DNA from: an uncultured Bacteroidota bacterium
GTDB lineage: Bacteria > Bacteroidota > Bacteroidia > Flavobacteriales > Flavobacteriaceae
DNA: 64,000 nt
Reading direction: 5' to 3'
NCBI GenBank assembly: GCA_902608795.1
Contig: CACLPI010000005.1
Span: forward strand, 1-64,000
Shown here piece by piece: positions 35,816-45,232 of the stretch. A model generated the notes under the pieces. It was given only the letters and a program-made list of their open reading frames with translations, made no database searches and was not told the origin of the DNA. The position numbers were made by a program, and so were the translations under genes. Positions within the stretch are counted from its first letter, which is position 1. Every line of letters begins with the position of its first letter.

Positions 35816-38641
35816 ATGAGCAATGTAAATGATATATTAATTTTTGGCGCTAAGTCAAATAACTTAAAAAATTTAGATCTTTCTATTCCGAGAGATAAAC
35901 TTGTTGTTATAACAGGTCTTTCAGGTAGCGGAAAATCATCATTAGCATTTGATACCATATATGCAGAGGGTCAAAGGAGGTATGTCGAAACCTTTTCCGC
36001 ATACGCTAGACAATTTTTATCCAAACTAGAAAGGCCAGATGTTGATAAAATTGAAGGCTTATCACCTGTTATATCAATTGAACAGAAAACTGTAAATAAA
36101 TCTCCCCGCTCAACTGTAGGCACAACGACTGAAATATATGATTTTTTGAGACTGCTTTATTCTCGCTGTTCTGAAGCATATAGTTATGTTACAAATAAAA
36201 AAATGGTAAGCTACACTTCAGAACAAACTTTAGAACTAATTGAATCTATATACATAGATAAAAAAATTATACTATTGTCCCCTGTAGTTAAGTCAAGAAA
36301 AGGTAATTATCAGGAACTATTTCAGCAGACTATTAAAAAGGGATTTACTCAATGCCGAATTGACGGTAAGATTGGGGATATTTCAAATAGCACAAGTCTT
36401 GATAGATACAAGAATCATGATATTGAAATAGTGATTGATAAACTTTTCCTTGAAAAAAATAAATTTTCTAAAAAAAGACTTAGAGAAAGTATTGAGACTT
36501 GTTTTTTTCACGGAAACAAATCAATACTCATTATTGATAATGAAACCAATGATGCAAGATACTTTAGTTTAAATTTAATGTGTGAAGATTCGGGTATTTC
36601 ATATCAGATTCCAGACCCAAACAACTTTTCTTTTAATTCACCTAGAGGTGCTTGTGAAAAATGCAAAGGATTAGGGGTAATCAAAGAAATTGACTTACAA
36701 AAAATTATTCCAGATGATAAAATTTCGATTAATGATGGTGGTATTGATTTGATTAAATCAAAAAAATCATGGATATATAAGCAAATTGAACTTATTTCAA
36801 AAAAGTATAAATTCTCATTAGATGATCCGATCAAAAAAATCCCAAAAAAGGGAATGAATGCTATTTTATATGGTTCAAAGGACGAAATTGTTGTTGAAAA
36901 TAAATCAATAGGAGTTAATATTGATTATTTGATATCATTTGAAGGTATTTGCAACTTTATAGTTGAACAATACCAAAATAATGACTCTATAAGATTAAAA
37001 AGATGGGCAAATAAATATTTTAAGGAAATTGTTTGTGATAGTTGTGAGGGTTCCAGACTAAAAAAAGAGGCATTATATTTTAAAATTGACGATAAAAATA
37101 TCAATGAAATTGTAAACCTAGAAATTAAAGATTTAGGAATTTGGTTTAAAAATCTTCCTTCAAAGCTAAATGACAAACAAAAAATTATTTCAGAGGAAAT
37201 TATAAAAGAAATTTCTGAGAGGATAAAGTTTCTTAATGATGTTGGTCTAGGTTACTTAACACTTAACAGGTCTTCTAAATCTCTCTCTGGTGGAGAGAGT
37301 CAAAGAATAAGATTAGCATCTCAAATAGGCTCTCAATTAACTGGGGTATTATATATATTAGATGAACCTAGTATTGGCCTACATCAAAGCGATAATCAAA
37401 AACTTATCAACTCTCTATTAAATCTTCGTGATATCGGAAATTCAATTATAGTTGTAGAACATGATAGAGATATGATACTAAATTCAGATCACATAATAGA
37501 TATTGGACCTTTTGCGGGGAAATATGGTGGTGAAATAATTTTTTCAGGAAACAAGCGGGATTTACTTAAATGTGATTCTTTAACCGCACAATATATTAAC
37601 AATAAAAGAAAAATATCTGTTCCCGAAAGTCCTAGACCTGGAAATGGTAAGTATGTTGAATTAAAAGGCTGTAGTGGCAATAATTTAAAAAATATTGACC
37701 TAAAAATCCCATTAAATACATTAACACTGGTTACTGGCGTTTCCGGAAGTGGAAAATCTACATTAATTAATGAGACTTTATATCCGATTATTCACAATAA
37801 GATTTACAATGCTGAGAAAAATACACATGTATACAAACAGATTAAGGGCTTGGAAGAAATTGATAAAATCGTTAATATAAATCAATCCCCAATTGGGAGA
37901 ACTCCAAGAAGTAATCCAGCTACATACTGTGGTGTATTTAATGAGATCCGAAATATCTACTCTAAGCTAAGCGAATCAATTATAAGAGGTTATAAACCAG
38001 GTAGATTTAGCTTTAATGTTCCTGGTGGAAGATGTGAGGAATGCAAAGGCGCCGGATTGAAACAAATTGAAATGAATTTTTTGCCAGATGTGTATGTTGA
38101 ATGTGAAACATGCATGGGAAAGAGATTTAATAGAGAAACATTAGAAATTAAATACAAGGGCAAGTCAATTAATGATGTGCTTAATATGAGTATTAATGAT
38201 GCAACAAGTTTTTTTGAACATATTCCAAAAATTTACAGGAAACTTAAAACTATCAGAGATGTTGGATTAGGTTATTTAACATTAGGTCAGCAAAGCACTA
38301 CCCTTTCTGGAGGTGAGGCTCAAAGAATAAAATTAGCCACTGAATTAAGTAAACGTGATACAGGAAATACCTTATATGTTCTAGATGAACCAACTACTGG
38401 ATTACACTTTGAAGATATAAGAGTTTTATTGGAAGTTATCGAATCACTTATAAACAAAGGAAATTCAGTAATAATAATTGAACATAATATGGATGTCATA
38501 AAAAAAGCTGATTATATAGTTGATTTAGGTCCTGAGGGTGGTAAAAATGGTGGAGAAATGATTTTTCAAGGATTTATAGATCAATTTTTAGATTGTAAAT
38601 CCAGCGTAACGGCTGATTTTCTTAAAAAAGAATTAACTTAG
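35816..38641 (+). CDS. uvrA: Excinuclease ABC subunit UvrA
   Basis: UvrA detects bulky DNA lesions and loads UvrB in nucleotide excision repair. The 941-aa protein has two ABC domains: Walker A 'VITGLSGSGKSSLAFDTIYA' near 31 and 'LVTGVSGSGKSTLINETL' near 640, with 'RSSKSLSGGESQRIRLASQI' and 'QSTTLSGGEAQRIKLATEL' signatures. Zinc-binding pairs appear in 'CEKCKGLG', 'CDSCEGSRL', and 'GRCEECKGAGLKQIEM' with 'ECETCMGKRF'. All catalytic motifs are intact. It sits between ggt and a LOG-family gene, within 6-10 bases on each side. Confidence 0.97.
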   Translation: MSNVNDILIFGAKSNNLKNLDLSIPRDKLVVITGLSGSGKSSLAFDTIYAEGQRRYVETFSAYARQFLSKLERPDVDKIEGLSPVISIEQKTVNKSPRSTVGTTTEIYDFLRLLYSRCSEAYSYVTNKKMVSYTSEQTLELIESIYIDKKIILLSPVVKSRKGNYQELFQQTIKKGFTQCRIDGKIGDISNSTSLDRYKNHDIEIVIDKLFLEKNKFSKKRLRESIETCFFHGNKSILIIDNETNDARYFSLNLMCEDSGISYQIPDPNNFSFNSPRGACEKCKGLGVIKEIDLQKIIPDDKISINDGGIDLIKSKKSWIYKQIELISKKYKFSLDDPIKKIPKKGMNAILYGSKDEIVVENKSIGVNIDYLISFEGICNFIVEQYQNNDSIRLKRWANKYFKEIVCDSCEGSRLKKEALYFKIDDKNINEIVNLEIKDLGIWFKNLPSKLNDKQKIISEEIIKEISERIKFLNDVGLGYLTLNRSSKSLSGGESQRIRLASQIGSQLTGVLYILDEPSIGLHQSDNQKLINSLLNLRDIGNSIIVVEHDRDMILNSDHIIDIGPFAGKYGGEIIFSGNKRDLLKCDSLTAQYINNKRKISVPESPRPGNGKYVELKGCSGNNLKNIDLKIPLNTLTLVTGVSGSGKSTLINETLYPIIHNKIYNAEKNTHVYKQIKGLEEIDKIVNINQSPIGRTPRSNPATYCGVFNEIRNIYSKLSESIIRGYKPGRFSFNVPGGRCEECKGAGLKQIEMNFLPDVYVECETCMGKRFNRETLEIKYKGKSINDVLNMSINDATSFFEHIPKIYRKLKTIRDVGLGYLTLGQQSTTLSGGEAQRIKLATELSKRDTGNTLYVLDEPTTGLHFEDIRVLLEVIESLINKGNSVIIIEHNMDVIKKADYIVDLGPEGGKNGGEMIFQGFIDQFLDCKSSVTADFLKKELT

Positions 38642-38650
38642 TTAATATTA

Positions 38651-39337
38651 ATGAAGGAAAGAAGAAATAAAAAATGGAATGAAACTAAAACTAATGACTC
38701 ATGGTCAATTTTTAAAATCATGGGTGAATTTGTTGAAGGATATGAAAAGTTAAGTGCCATAGGTCCATGCATTTCAATTTTTGGATCCGCAAGAACTAAA
38801 CCAGAACATAAATATTACAAATTAGCCGAAGATATTTCTGAAGCTATTGTTGAAAGGGGTTATGGTGTTATCACAGGTGGTGGACCTGGAATTATGGAAG
38901 CTGCCAATAAAGGTGCAAATCGTGTAAAGGGCAAGTCAGTTGGGTTATGTATCAACTTACCTTTTGAGGACACCAATAACAAATATATTGATAAGGATAA
39001 GCAATTGAATTTTGATTATTTCTTTGTCAGAAAAGTAATGTTTGTTAAATATGCTCAAGGTTTTATTGTGATGCCTGGAGGTTTTGGAACTCTTGATGAG
39101 CTATTTGAAGCAATCACCTTAATTCAAACTTATAAAGCTGAGAAATTTCCAATAATATTAGTAGGTTCAGAATTTTGGAATGGTATGAATGATTGGATTA
39201 CAAAAACTCTACTTACAAATAACAAAAATATAAGTGAATCAGATTTAGATTTGTTCCATACAGTTGACACAAAAGAGGAAGTAATTGAAATCCTTGAGGA
39301 ATTCCATAAAAATTATGTTTTTACCCCGAATTTTTAA
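38651..39337 (+). CDS. LOG family protein (TIGR00730 Rossmann fold)
   Basis: LOG proteins hydrolyse nucleoside 5'-monophosphates at the glycosidic bond; related enzymes release cytokinins. This 228-aa member has the family motifs 'GVITGGGPGIMEAANKGANR' and the active-site 'VMPGGFGTLDELFEAITLIQ'. The first 20 residues are basic and variable. It follows uvrA by 9 bases and probably ends the ggt-uvrA-LOG transcript. The natural substrate in this organism is unknown. Confidence 0.9.
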   Translation: MKERRNKKWNETKTNDSWSIFKIMGEFVEGYEKLSAIGPCISIFGSARTKPEHKYYKLAEDISEAIVERGYGVITGGGPGIMEAANKGANRVKGKSVGLCINLPFEDTNNKYIDKDKQLNFDYFFVRKVMFVKYAQGFIVMPGGFGTLDELFEAITLIQTYKAEKFPIILVGSEFWNGMNDWITKTLLTNNKNISESDLDLFHTVDTKEEVIEILEEFHKNYVFTPNF

Positions 39338-39382
39338 TTTTCAGGTTGAAAATTAACAATTATACTTAAATAGCAAAAGAAA

Positions 39383-39414
39383 ATTGCATATGCATTGATG
39401 ATTAAGTAAATTTG
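39383..39414 (+). promoter_or_regulatory. Promoter for the E1 dehydrogenase gene
   Basis: ATTG (39383-39386, close to the -33 TTTG consensus), a 20-base spacer, and TAAATTTG (39407-39414, an exact -7 box) fit the Bacteroidota promoter well. Transcription would begin near 39421, 16 bases before the ATG. Confidence 0.55.
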
Positions 39415-39436
39415 CGTTCTGCTATTTTATCGCTCA

Positions 39437-41833
39437 ATGCAATCTAAAAAGAAAAAAAAACCAATCTCATTTGACCAATTTAAAGAGGAAATTCTTGAAG
39501 ATTACAGGGTTGCATTCACCAGCAGAGAATGCAGTATAATTGGAAGAAAAGAAGTTCTCACCGGAAAAGCAAGTTTTGGAATTTTTGGTGACGGAAAAGA
39601 GCTCCCTCAAATTGCAATGGCAAAGTTTTTTAAAAAAGGAGATTTTCGTTCTGGATATTACAGAGATCAGACTTTTATGCTGTCCCTATATGAAGTTACC
39701 CCAAAGCAATTTTTTGCAGGGCTATATGCTCATACCAACATTAATTATGACCCCATGAGTGCAGGCAGGCAAATGGGTAGCTCGTTTTCAACTCACAGTC
39801 TCGATAAAGATTATAATTGGGTTAATCTCAATAATCAATACAACTCAAGCGCAGACTTATCCCCGACTGGGAGTCAAATGCCAAGATTGCTTGGGTTAGC
39901 CCAAGCTTCAAAAATTTATAAAGAAATTGAAATTTCTAACTCCAGTAAGTTTACAAAAAATGGAAATGAAATTGCGTGGGGAACTATTGGTGATGCAGCC
40001 ACAAGTGAAGGTCATTTCTTCGAGAGCATAAATGCTGCTGGAGTAATGCAAATTCCGATGATTATAAGCATTTGGGATGACAACTACGGGATTTCTGTTC
40101 CAGCAAAATATCAAACAACAAAAGGGGATATTTCAGAAGTTTTAAAAGGTTTTAAAAGAGATGAAAATTCAAATGGATTTGAAATATTTAAAGTTAAAGG
40201 ATGGGACTATGTTGAACTTATGAAAACATATGAAAAAGCAGAAGAAATTTGTAGAAATAAACATATTCCTGTGATAATCCATGTAAATGAACTTACACAA
40301 CCACTTGGACATTCAACATCAGGTTCTCATGAAAGATATAAATCACAAAAAAGATTAGAATGGGAAAGTGATTACGATTGCATAAAAAAAATGAGAGAAT
40401 GGATATTGGAAAACAAAATTGTCAAGTCTGAAGATTTAGATAAAATCGAAAGTGATAGTAAGAAGAGTGTTAGTGAATCCAAAATTGAAGCTAAAGGAGA
40501 TTCATTAAATGAAACAATTAATAATATAAATGAACTAAACACTATTATAAAAGAAAATATCAACACAAGCAATCCAGATATACATAATATCGTAGATAAA
40601 TTAAATAAAATTAAAGAGCCTTACAAAAGGGATTTGTTTACCTCTGCAAATAAAATTATAAGACTATTAATGCTAGAAAAAAACCCCGATAGTAATTTGT
40701 TAAAAAATTGGTTAGGTAAACTTCATGTGAAGACACAATATGATTACAGCTCTCATTTATATAGTGAATCAAAATATAATCCATCAAATATTTCTATTGT
40801 TAATCCTATTCACGAAGAAAATTCAGAAATGGTAGATGGTAGAATTATTTTGAGAGAAAATTTTAGAAAAATTTTAGAAAATTACGATAACGTTATAATA
40901 TTCGGCCAAGACACTGGAAAGATTGGTGGAGTAAATCAAGGGCTTGAAGGACTACAAAATTTATTTGGAGAAACTAGGGTGTTCGATACAGGAATTCGTG
41001 AAGCAACAATAATAGGTCAAGGCATCGGATTAGCACTGCGGGGGCTGAGACCAATTGCAGAAATCCAATACTTAGATTACCTACTCTATTCAATTCAAAT
41101 TTTAAGTGATGACTTAGCTACACTTCATTACAGAACAAGGGGTAAGCAAAAAGCTCCTCTGATTGTAAGAACCAGGGGGCACAGACTTGAAGGAATGTGG
41201 CATTCAGGCTCACCAATGGGTGGTATGTTAAACCTTTTACGTGGAATATTTTTGTTGGTCCCTAGAAATATGACAATTGCTGCAGGATTTTACAATGCTT
41301 TACTTAAGGGTGATCAACCTGCGATTGTTATTGAATGCTTAAACGGCTACAGATCAAAAGAGAAAATGCCAAATAATATTGGGGAATTTACCGTTCAAAT
41401 TGGTAAAGTTGAAAAAATAAAAACAGGTAGTGATATTACAGTAGTTTCGTATGGTTCAACTTTAAAAATAATTGAAAAAGCTGCTACAGAATTAGAAAAA
41501 TTCAATATTAGTTGTGAAATAATTGATTGTCAGTCATTAATTCCATTTGATTTAGATAATAATATATGTAAAAGCATAAAAAAGACAAATAGAGTCATAA
41601 TTATTGACGAAGATTTTTCTGGTGGAGCTAGTGCCTATATATTAGACAATCTAATAAATAAACAAAATATATACGATTATTTGGACAGCAAACCTCACAC
41701 TTTATCTGCTCAGGATCACAGACCAGCATATGGAACAGACGGAGACTATTTTTCCAAACCATCAGTCGATGAAATTTTTAATAAAATTTATTCAATTATG
41801 AATGAAATAAACCCTGAAGAATACCCTATTTAA
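39437..41833 (+). CDS. Branched-chain-type 2-oxoacid dehydrogenase E1, alpha-beta fusion
   Basis: This 798-aa thiamine-diphosphate enzyme decarboxylates 2-oxoacids and feeds the E2 lipoyl subunit. The alpha half (about 1-370) has the TPP motif starting 'GTIGDAATSEGHFFESINAA' and ending near 'WDDNYGIS'. A charged linker of about 60-80 residues follows, then the beta half (about 455-798) with 'FGQDTGKIGGVNQGLEGLQN' and 'FDTGIREATIIGQGIGLALR'. Fused E1 proteins of this kind are typical of Bacteroidota and are usually assigned to pyruvate or branched-chain oxoacids. No E2 or E3 gene is adjacent. It converges on holA with a 4-base overlap. Confidence 0.92.
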   Translation: MQSKKKKKPISFDQFKEEILEDYRVAFTSRECSIIGRKEVLTGKASFGIFGDGKELPQIAMAKFFKKGDFRSGYYRDQTFMLSLYEVTPKQFFAGLYAHTNINYDPMSAGRQMGSSFSTHSLDKDYNWVNLNNQYNSSADLSPTGSQMPRLLGLAQASKIYKEIEISNSSKFTKNGNEIAWGTIGDAATSEGHFFESINAAGVMQIPMIISIWDDNYGISVPAKYQTTKGDISEVLKGFKRDENSNGFEIFKVKGWDYVELMKTYEKAEEICRNKHIPVIIHVNELTQPLGHSTSGSHERYKSQKRLEWESDYDCIKKMREWILENKIVKSEDLDKIESDSKKSVSESKIEAKGDSLNETINNINELNTIIKENINTSNPDIHNIVDKLNKIKEPYKRDLFTSANKIIRLLMLEKNPDSNLLKNWLGKLHVKTQYDYSSHLYSESKYNPSNISIVNPIHEENSEMVDGRIILRENFRKILENYDNVIIFGQDTGKIGGVNQGLEGLQNLFGETRVFDTGIREATIIGQGIGLALRGLRPIAEIQYLDYLLYSIQILSDDLATLHYRTRGKQKAPLIVRTRGHRLEGMWHSGSPMGGMLNLLRGIFLLVPRNMTIAAGFYNALLKGDQPAIVIECLNGYRSKEKMPNNIGEFTVQIGKVEKIKTGSDITVVSYGSTLKIIEKAATELEKFNISCEIIDCQSLIPFDLDNNICKSIKKTNRVIIIDEDFSGGASAYILDNLINKQNIYDYLDSKPHTLSAQDHRPAYGTDGDYFSKPSVDEIFNKIYSIMNEINPEEYPI

Positions 41834-42837
41834 CTTATATTAATAATTTTTACTACCAGCTCTTTCAAAAGAGATGGATCTGCTTTTTTAACACCTACAC
41901 CCTTAGAAAACATATCATAATCTCTTAAAATCGAAATAATACTCACAACCTGTTTCAAATTATAGTTTATTGACGCGGTTTTAAATTCTTTTATAAAAAA
42001 TGGATTGACTCCCAAAAGAGAGGCGATTTTAGAATCATTTAGTGAATTATTGGAATGAAAAAGAAGCAGTTTATTAAAAAAATCAAAAATTATAGATATA
42101 GTTACAACAATGGGGTTAGAATTTGGGTTTTCAGAAAAATACTGAGCTATCTGAAATGCTTTATTATAATTTTTTTCACCTAATGCTTTTCTTAGTTCAA
42201 AATTGTTAAACTCTTTTGAAATTCCTACATATTTCTCAATATCATCAGATTCAATTACTTTTTCTTTTTTCTTTATATCAAGCAATTTATTAATTTCATT
42301 CGAAATCGTACTCAGGCTGTTTCCTAAATGTTCATTTATTAGACTAACTGATTTTCTGTCAATGGAAAAACCTGCTGAATTGATAGTGTCAGATATCCAA
42401 TTTTGAACCTGATTATCATATAACTTCTTTGATTCAAAAACTTTACCATTTTTTTTTAGCTCTTTAAATGATGTTTTTCTTTTATCAATCGACTTGTGTT
42501 TGTAATTAATGATTAAGATTGTGGATTTAAGGGGGTTTTTGAAATAATCAACTAGACCGTCAAAGGTCCTGGATAAATCTTGAGCTTCTTTTATCAAAAC
42601 AATTTGATATTTTGACATCAATGGATATTTTTTACAAATAGAAATTATTTGATCTACAGACGTTTCCTTCCCATACAAAATATTTAGGTTGAATTGTTTC
42701 TCTTCCTCAGTTAGTACATCTTCAATAAATAAATTAGTTATATTGTCTATGTAAAACTCCTCTTCACCCATCAAAAGGTAAATAGGAGCAAATTTTTTAT
42801 TTATTATATCATTTTTTATTTCAGAAATAGTATTCAA
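41830..42837 (-). CDS. holA: DNA polymerase III subunit delta
   Basis: HolA opens the beta clamp as part of the clamp loader. The 335-aa product begins with 'KFAPIYLLMGEEEFYIDNIT' and has 'KYQIVLIKEAQDLSR' and 'NPLKSTILIINYKHKSIDKR', then the helical C-terminal collar. Conservation of HolA is low overall, but the N-terminal 'IYLLMGEE' pattern and length are characteristic. The start is TTG 42837. It is divergent, by only 13 bases, from an HsdR_N-like gene that often neighbours holA in Bacteroidota. Confidence 0.9.
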   Translation of the reverse strand: MNTISEIKNDIINKKFAPIYLLMGEEEFYIDNITNLFIEDVLTEEEKQFNLNILYGKETSVDQIISICKKYPLMSKYQIVLIKEAQDLSRTFDGLVDYFKNPLKSTILIINYKHKSIDKRKTSFKELKKNGKVFESKKLYDNQVQNWISDTINSAGFSIDRKSVSLINEHLGNSLSTISNEINKLLDIKKKEKVIESDDIEKYVGISKEFNNFELRKALGEKNYNKAFQIAQYFSENPNSNPIVVTISIIFDFFNKLLLFHSNNSLNDSKIASLLGVNPFFIKEFKTASINYNLKQVVSIISILRDYDMFSKGVGVKKADPSLLKELVVKIINIS

Positions 42838-42850
42838 TAATCAAAAATTT

Positions 42851-43294
42851 ATGTTAAAATTATCATTCCCAAATTATGAATTTAGATTAAAAAAATTTAA
42901 TCAAAAGAGTTTTATTTTTGATGATGTCAGAAAAAAATTTGTTGGATTGACTGCAGAAGAATGGGTAAGACAAAATTGTATTAGATTCCTTGTAAAAGAA
43001 AAAAAAATTCATAAAAGTTTAATTTCCGTAGAAAAAAAGATTAATCTAAATAATACCACTAAAAGGGTTGATATTTTAGTTTATGATAATGATGGATCAT
43101 GCAGACTACTTGTTGAATGTAAAGCGCCAAATATAAAAATTGAACAAAATAGTTTTGATCAAATTATTAGATATAATCAGGTTTTAAATGCAAAATTTTT
43201 AATGGTTACAAATGGAATAATTCACTATTATTGTAAAATCAATAATATTAAAAATAAAATTGAATTCCTAAAAGAAATCCCATCTAATAAATGA
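42851..43294 (+). CDS. Orphan type I restriction HsdR N-terminal-like domain protein
   Basis: This 147-aa protein is a stand-alone version of the nuclease-fold domain found at the N-terminus of HsdR. It has 'GLTAEEWVRQNCIRFLVKEK', a PD-(D/E)XK core with 'RVDILVYDND' (aspartate) and 'RLLVECKAPN' (ExK), and 'FDQIIRYNQVLNAKFLMVTN' after it, all consistent with an intact active site. There is no helicase, specificity or methylase gene, and homologues next to holA are a regular feature in the phylum, so this is probably a domesticated gene in DNA processing rather than defence. It overlaps the glycosyltransferase by 4 bases. Confidence 0.82.
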   Translation: MLKLSFPNYEFRLKKFNQKSFIFDDVRKKFVGLTAEEWVRQNCIRFLVKEKKIHKSLISVEKKINLNNTTKRVDILVYDNDGSCRLLVECKAPNIKIEQNSFDQIIRYNQVLNAKFLMVTNGIIHYYCKINNIKNKIEFLKEIPSNK

Positions 43295-44265
43295 ATCTTG
43301 GAATTGTTATATTAAGTTGGAATGGTAAAAATTTGATTAAAAAGTTTTTACCCTCTGTTATAAAACACACACCTATTATTCATAATATTTATTTAATTGA
43401 TAATGGCTCCAATGATGGTTCAGTTGAATTCGTAAAATCTAATTTCAATAGAGTAAAAATTATAAAGTTGGATAAAAATCATGGGTTTGCAACTGGCTAT
43501 AATATTGGACTAAAAAATATTGAGGACGATATTCTATGTCTTTTGAATAATGATATTGAAGTTACTGAAAATTGGACTGAAGAAATCTTACATCAATTTT
43601 CAGCTGAACCTGATACTGCAGTGATTCAACCTAAACTAAGGGATTATTATAATAATTCAAATTTTGACTATGCTGGCGCGGCTGGTGGATTTTTGGATAA
43701 ATATGGATACCCATACTGTAATGGAAGGATTTACAATAAAGTTGAAATAGATAACAACCAATATGATGATAAAGTGGAAATATTCTGGGCATGTGGAGCC
43801 TGTTTTTTTATACGAAATGATATTTTTAAAAAATTTGGCGGTTTTGATGATTTATACTGGGCTCATTTTGAAGAAATTGACCTTTGCTGGAGATTACAAA
43901 ACCATGGATTTAAAATAAGATTAAATTCTAAATCTATTGTTTACCATGCTAATGGAGGTACATTGGGTCATAATAATCCAAATAAAACATATTTAAACTT
44001 TAGAAATATGTTATTTACAATTACAAAAAATTCAAAAAATAATTTATTCTTTCTACTTTTTAATAAACTTTTTATTGATATGATGACTGCCTTTTACATT
44101 CTATTTGATAAGGGCATAATGCATTTTATAGCAATAATTAAAGCATATCTATCGTTTTATAAACATATTAACCTGTTAATTAAATTTAGGAAAAACAACA
44201 AAAGGAAAATAAAACATTATAAAATAAGATCGATAACTTGTGAATATCTATTTTACAAAAGGTAA
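43291..44265 (+). CDS. Family 2 glycosyltransferase
   Basis: This GT-A enzyme transfers a sugar from a nucleotide donor, probably to an envelope glycan. Motifs are 'GIVILSWNGKNLIKKFLPSV', 'IYLIDNGSNDGSVEFVKSNF', the DxD-like 'CLLNNDIEVTENW', and 'WACGACFFIRNDIFKKFGGF' with 'HFEEIDLCWRLQNHGFKIRL' forming the acceptor side, the rhamnosyl-type pattern. A hydrophobic stretch near 252-275 may associate with the membrane. It overlaps the preceding gene by 4 bases (ATGA), though the two have no evident shared function. Confidence 0.9.
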   Translation: MNLGIVILSWNGKNLIKKFLPSVIKHTPIIHNIYLIDNGSNDGSVEFVKSNFNRVKIIKLDKNHGFATGYNIGLKNIEDDILCLLNNDIEVTENWTEEILHQFSAEPDTAVIQPKLRDYYNNSNFDYAGAAGGFLDKYGYPYCNGRIYNKVEIDNNQYDDKVEIFWACGACFFIRNDIFKKFGGFDDLYWAHFEEIDLCWRLQNHGFKIRLNSKSIVYHANGGTLGHNNPNKTYLNFRNMLFTITKNSKNNLFFLLFNKLFIDMMTAFYILFDKGIMHFIAIIKAYLSFYKHINLLIKFRKNNKRKIKHYKIRSITCEYLFYKR

Positions 44266-44334
44266 AAATTTGACTTAAATAAGTTTTCTTTTTTGCTAAT
44301 TTTACTAAATAAAACTAACATTAAATATTATAAA

Positions 44335-45186
44335 ATGAAAAAAACATTTTTTTTAAGCTTAATTACATTATTTGTTTTGTCTTCATGTGTGAGTAAAAAA
44401 GAATATACATCTCTTGAGTATAGACACAAGAAAACACAAGATCTTCTAAATACTGCTACTATTAAATTAAACGCTTGTTTAGAAGAAAAAACTACTTCTG
44501 AAACCCTAGCAGAAGCCTACAAAGAACAAATTACTGATTTAAAAAGAAGAAATGATCAATTATTCATACAAAGTCAGGATTATCTAGAGTTAACTGCAAA
44601 AGGGGCTGAGAATTTAGAAAAAACACTTGAAAGCATAAAAGAAAAAGATTTAAAAATCACCAGAATTCAAGATGCACTAAATAGAAAAGATAGTGTAACA
44701 TTTGCTCTTGTAACTAGCCTTAAAAAGGAAATTGGAATTAACGATCCTGATATAGAAGTCAATGTTGACAAAGCTGTTGTTTTCATTTCATTATCTGATA
44801 AGTTACTCTTCAAAACAGGAAGCTATGAGGTTTCCGACAGAGCTAAGGAAATTTTAGGAAAGGTAGCAACAGTTGTTAACGGTAAACCTGATTTTGAGTG
44901 CATGGTTGAAGGTCATACTGATAGCAGATCGTATGAAAGAGGCGTACTTATTGATAATTGGGACTTAAGTGTTAAAAGAGCAACTTCGATTGTACGAGTT
45001 CTTGAAGATCTTAACGTAAATCCAGGAAAATTAATTGCAGCTGGAAGAAGTTTCTATGACCCTCTAGTAGACAATGACACTGCTGAGAACAGAGCAACAA
45101 ATAGAAGAACAAGAATTATTATTATGCCAAAAATTGATCAGTTTTATGATATGATTGAAAAAGAAATGCAAAATCTGTCAAACTAG
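44335..45186 (+). CDS. OmpA-family lipoprotein
   Basis: A lipoprotein signal ('FFLSLITLFVLSSC') is followed by a helical coiled-coil region (about 25-125) and an OmpA C-terminal peptidoglycan-binding domain: 'LSDKLLFKTGSYEVSDRAKE', 'VEGHTDSRSYERG', 'NWDLSVKRATSIVRVLEDL' and 'NRATNRRTRIIIMPKIDQFY'. It should tether the outer membrane to peptidoglycan. I chose ATG 44335; the ORF track starts 14 codons earlier at a non-ATG codon. A strong hairpin terminator follows the stop. Confidence 0.92.
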   Translation: MKKTFFLSLITLFVLSSCVSKKEYTSLEYRHKKTQDLLNTATIKLNACLEEKTTSETLAEAYKEQITDLKRRNDQLFIQSQDYLELTAKGAENLEKTLESIKEKDLKITRIQDALNRKDSVTFALVTSLKKEIGINDPDIEVNVDKAVVFISLSDKLLFKTGSYEVSDRAKEILGKVATVVNGKPDFECMVEGHTDSRSYERGVLIDNWDLSVKRATSIVRVLEDLNVNPGKLIAAGRSFYDPLVDNDTAENRATNRRTRIIIMPKIDQFYDMIEKEMQNLSN

Positions 45187-45205
45187 ATTTTTTTTAAACC
45201 TTTTT

Positions 45206-45232
45206 AAAAAACCCACTTTCCGTGGGTTTTTT
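45206..45232. terminator. Bidirectional rho-independent terminator between ompA-like gene and pcrA
   Basis: AAAAAACCCAC-TTTCC-GTGGGTTTTTT forms a perfect 11-bp stem with a 5-base loop, flanked by T or A runs on both sides, so it can stop transcripts from both converging genes. The first two bases of the tta that encodes the pcrA stop on the other strand lie in its right arm. Confidence 0.85.

Noticed and set aside
42851-43294. Remnant of a type I restriction system
   Set aside because: The gene is complete, its active-site motifs are intact, and it is embedded among core genes with no hsdM or hsdS fragments, so decay of a larger system is not supported.
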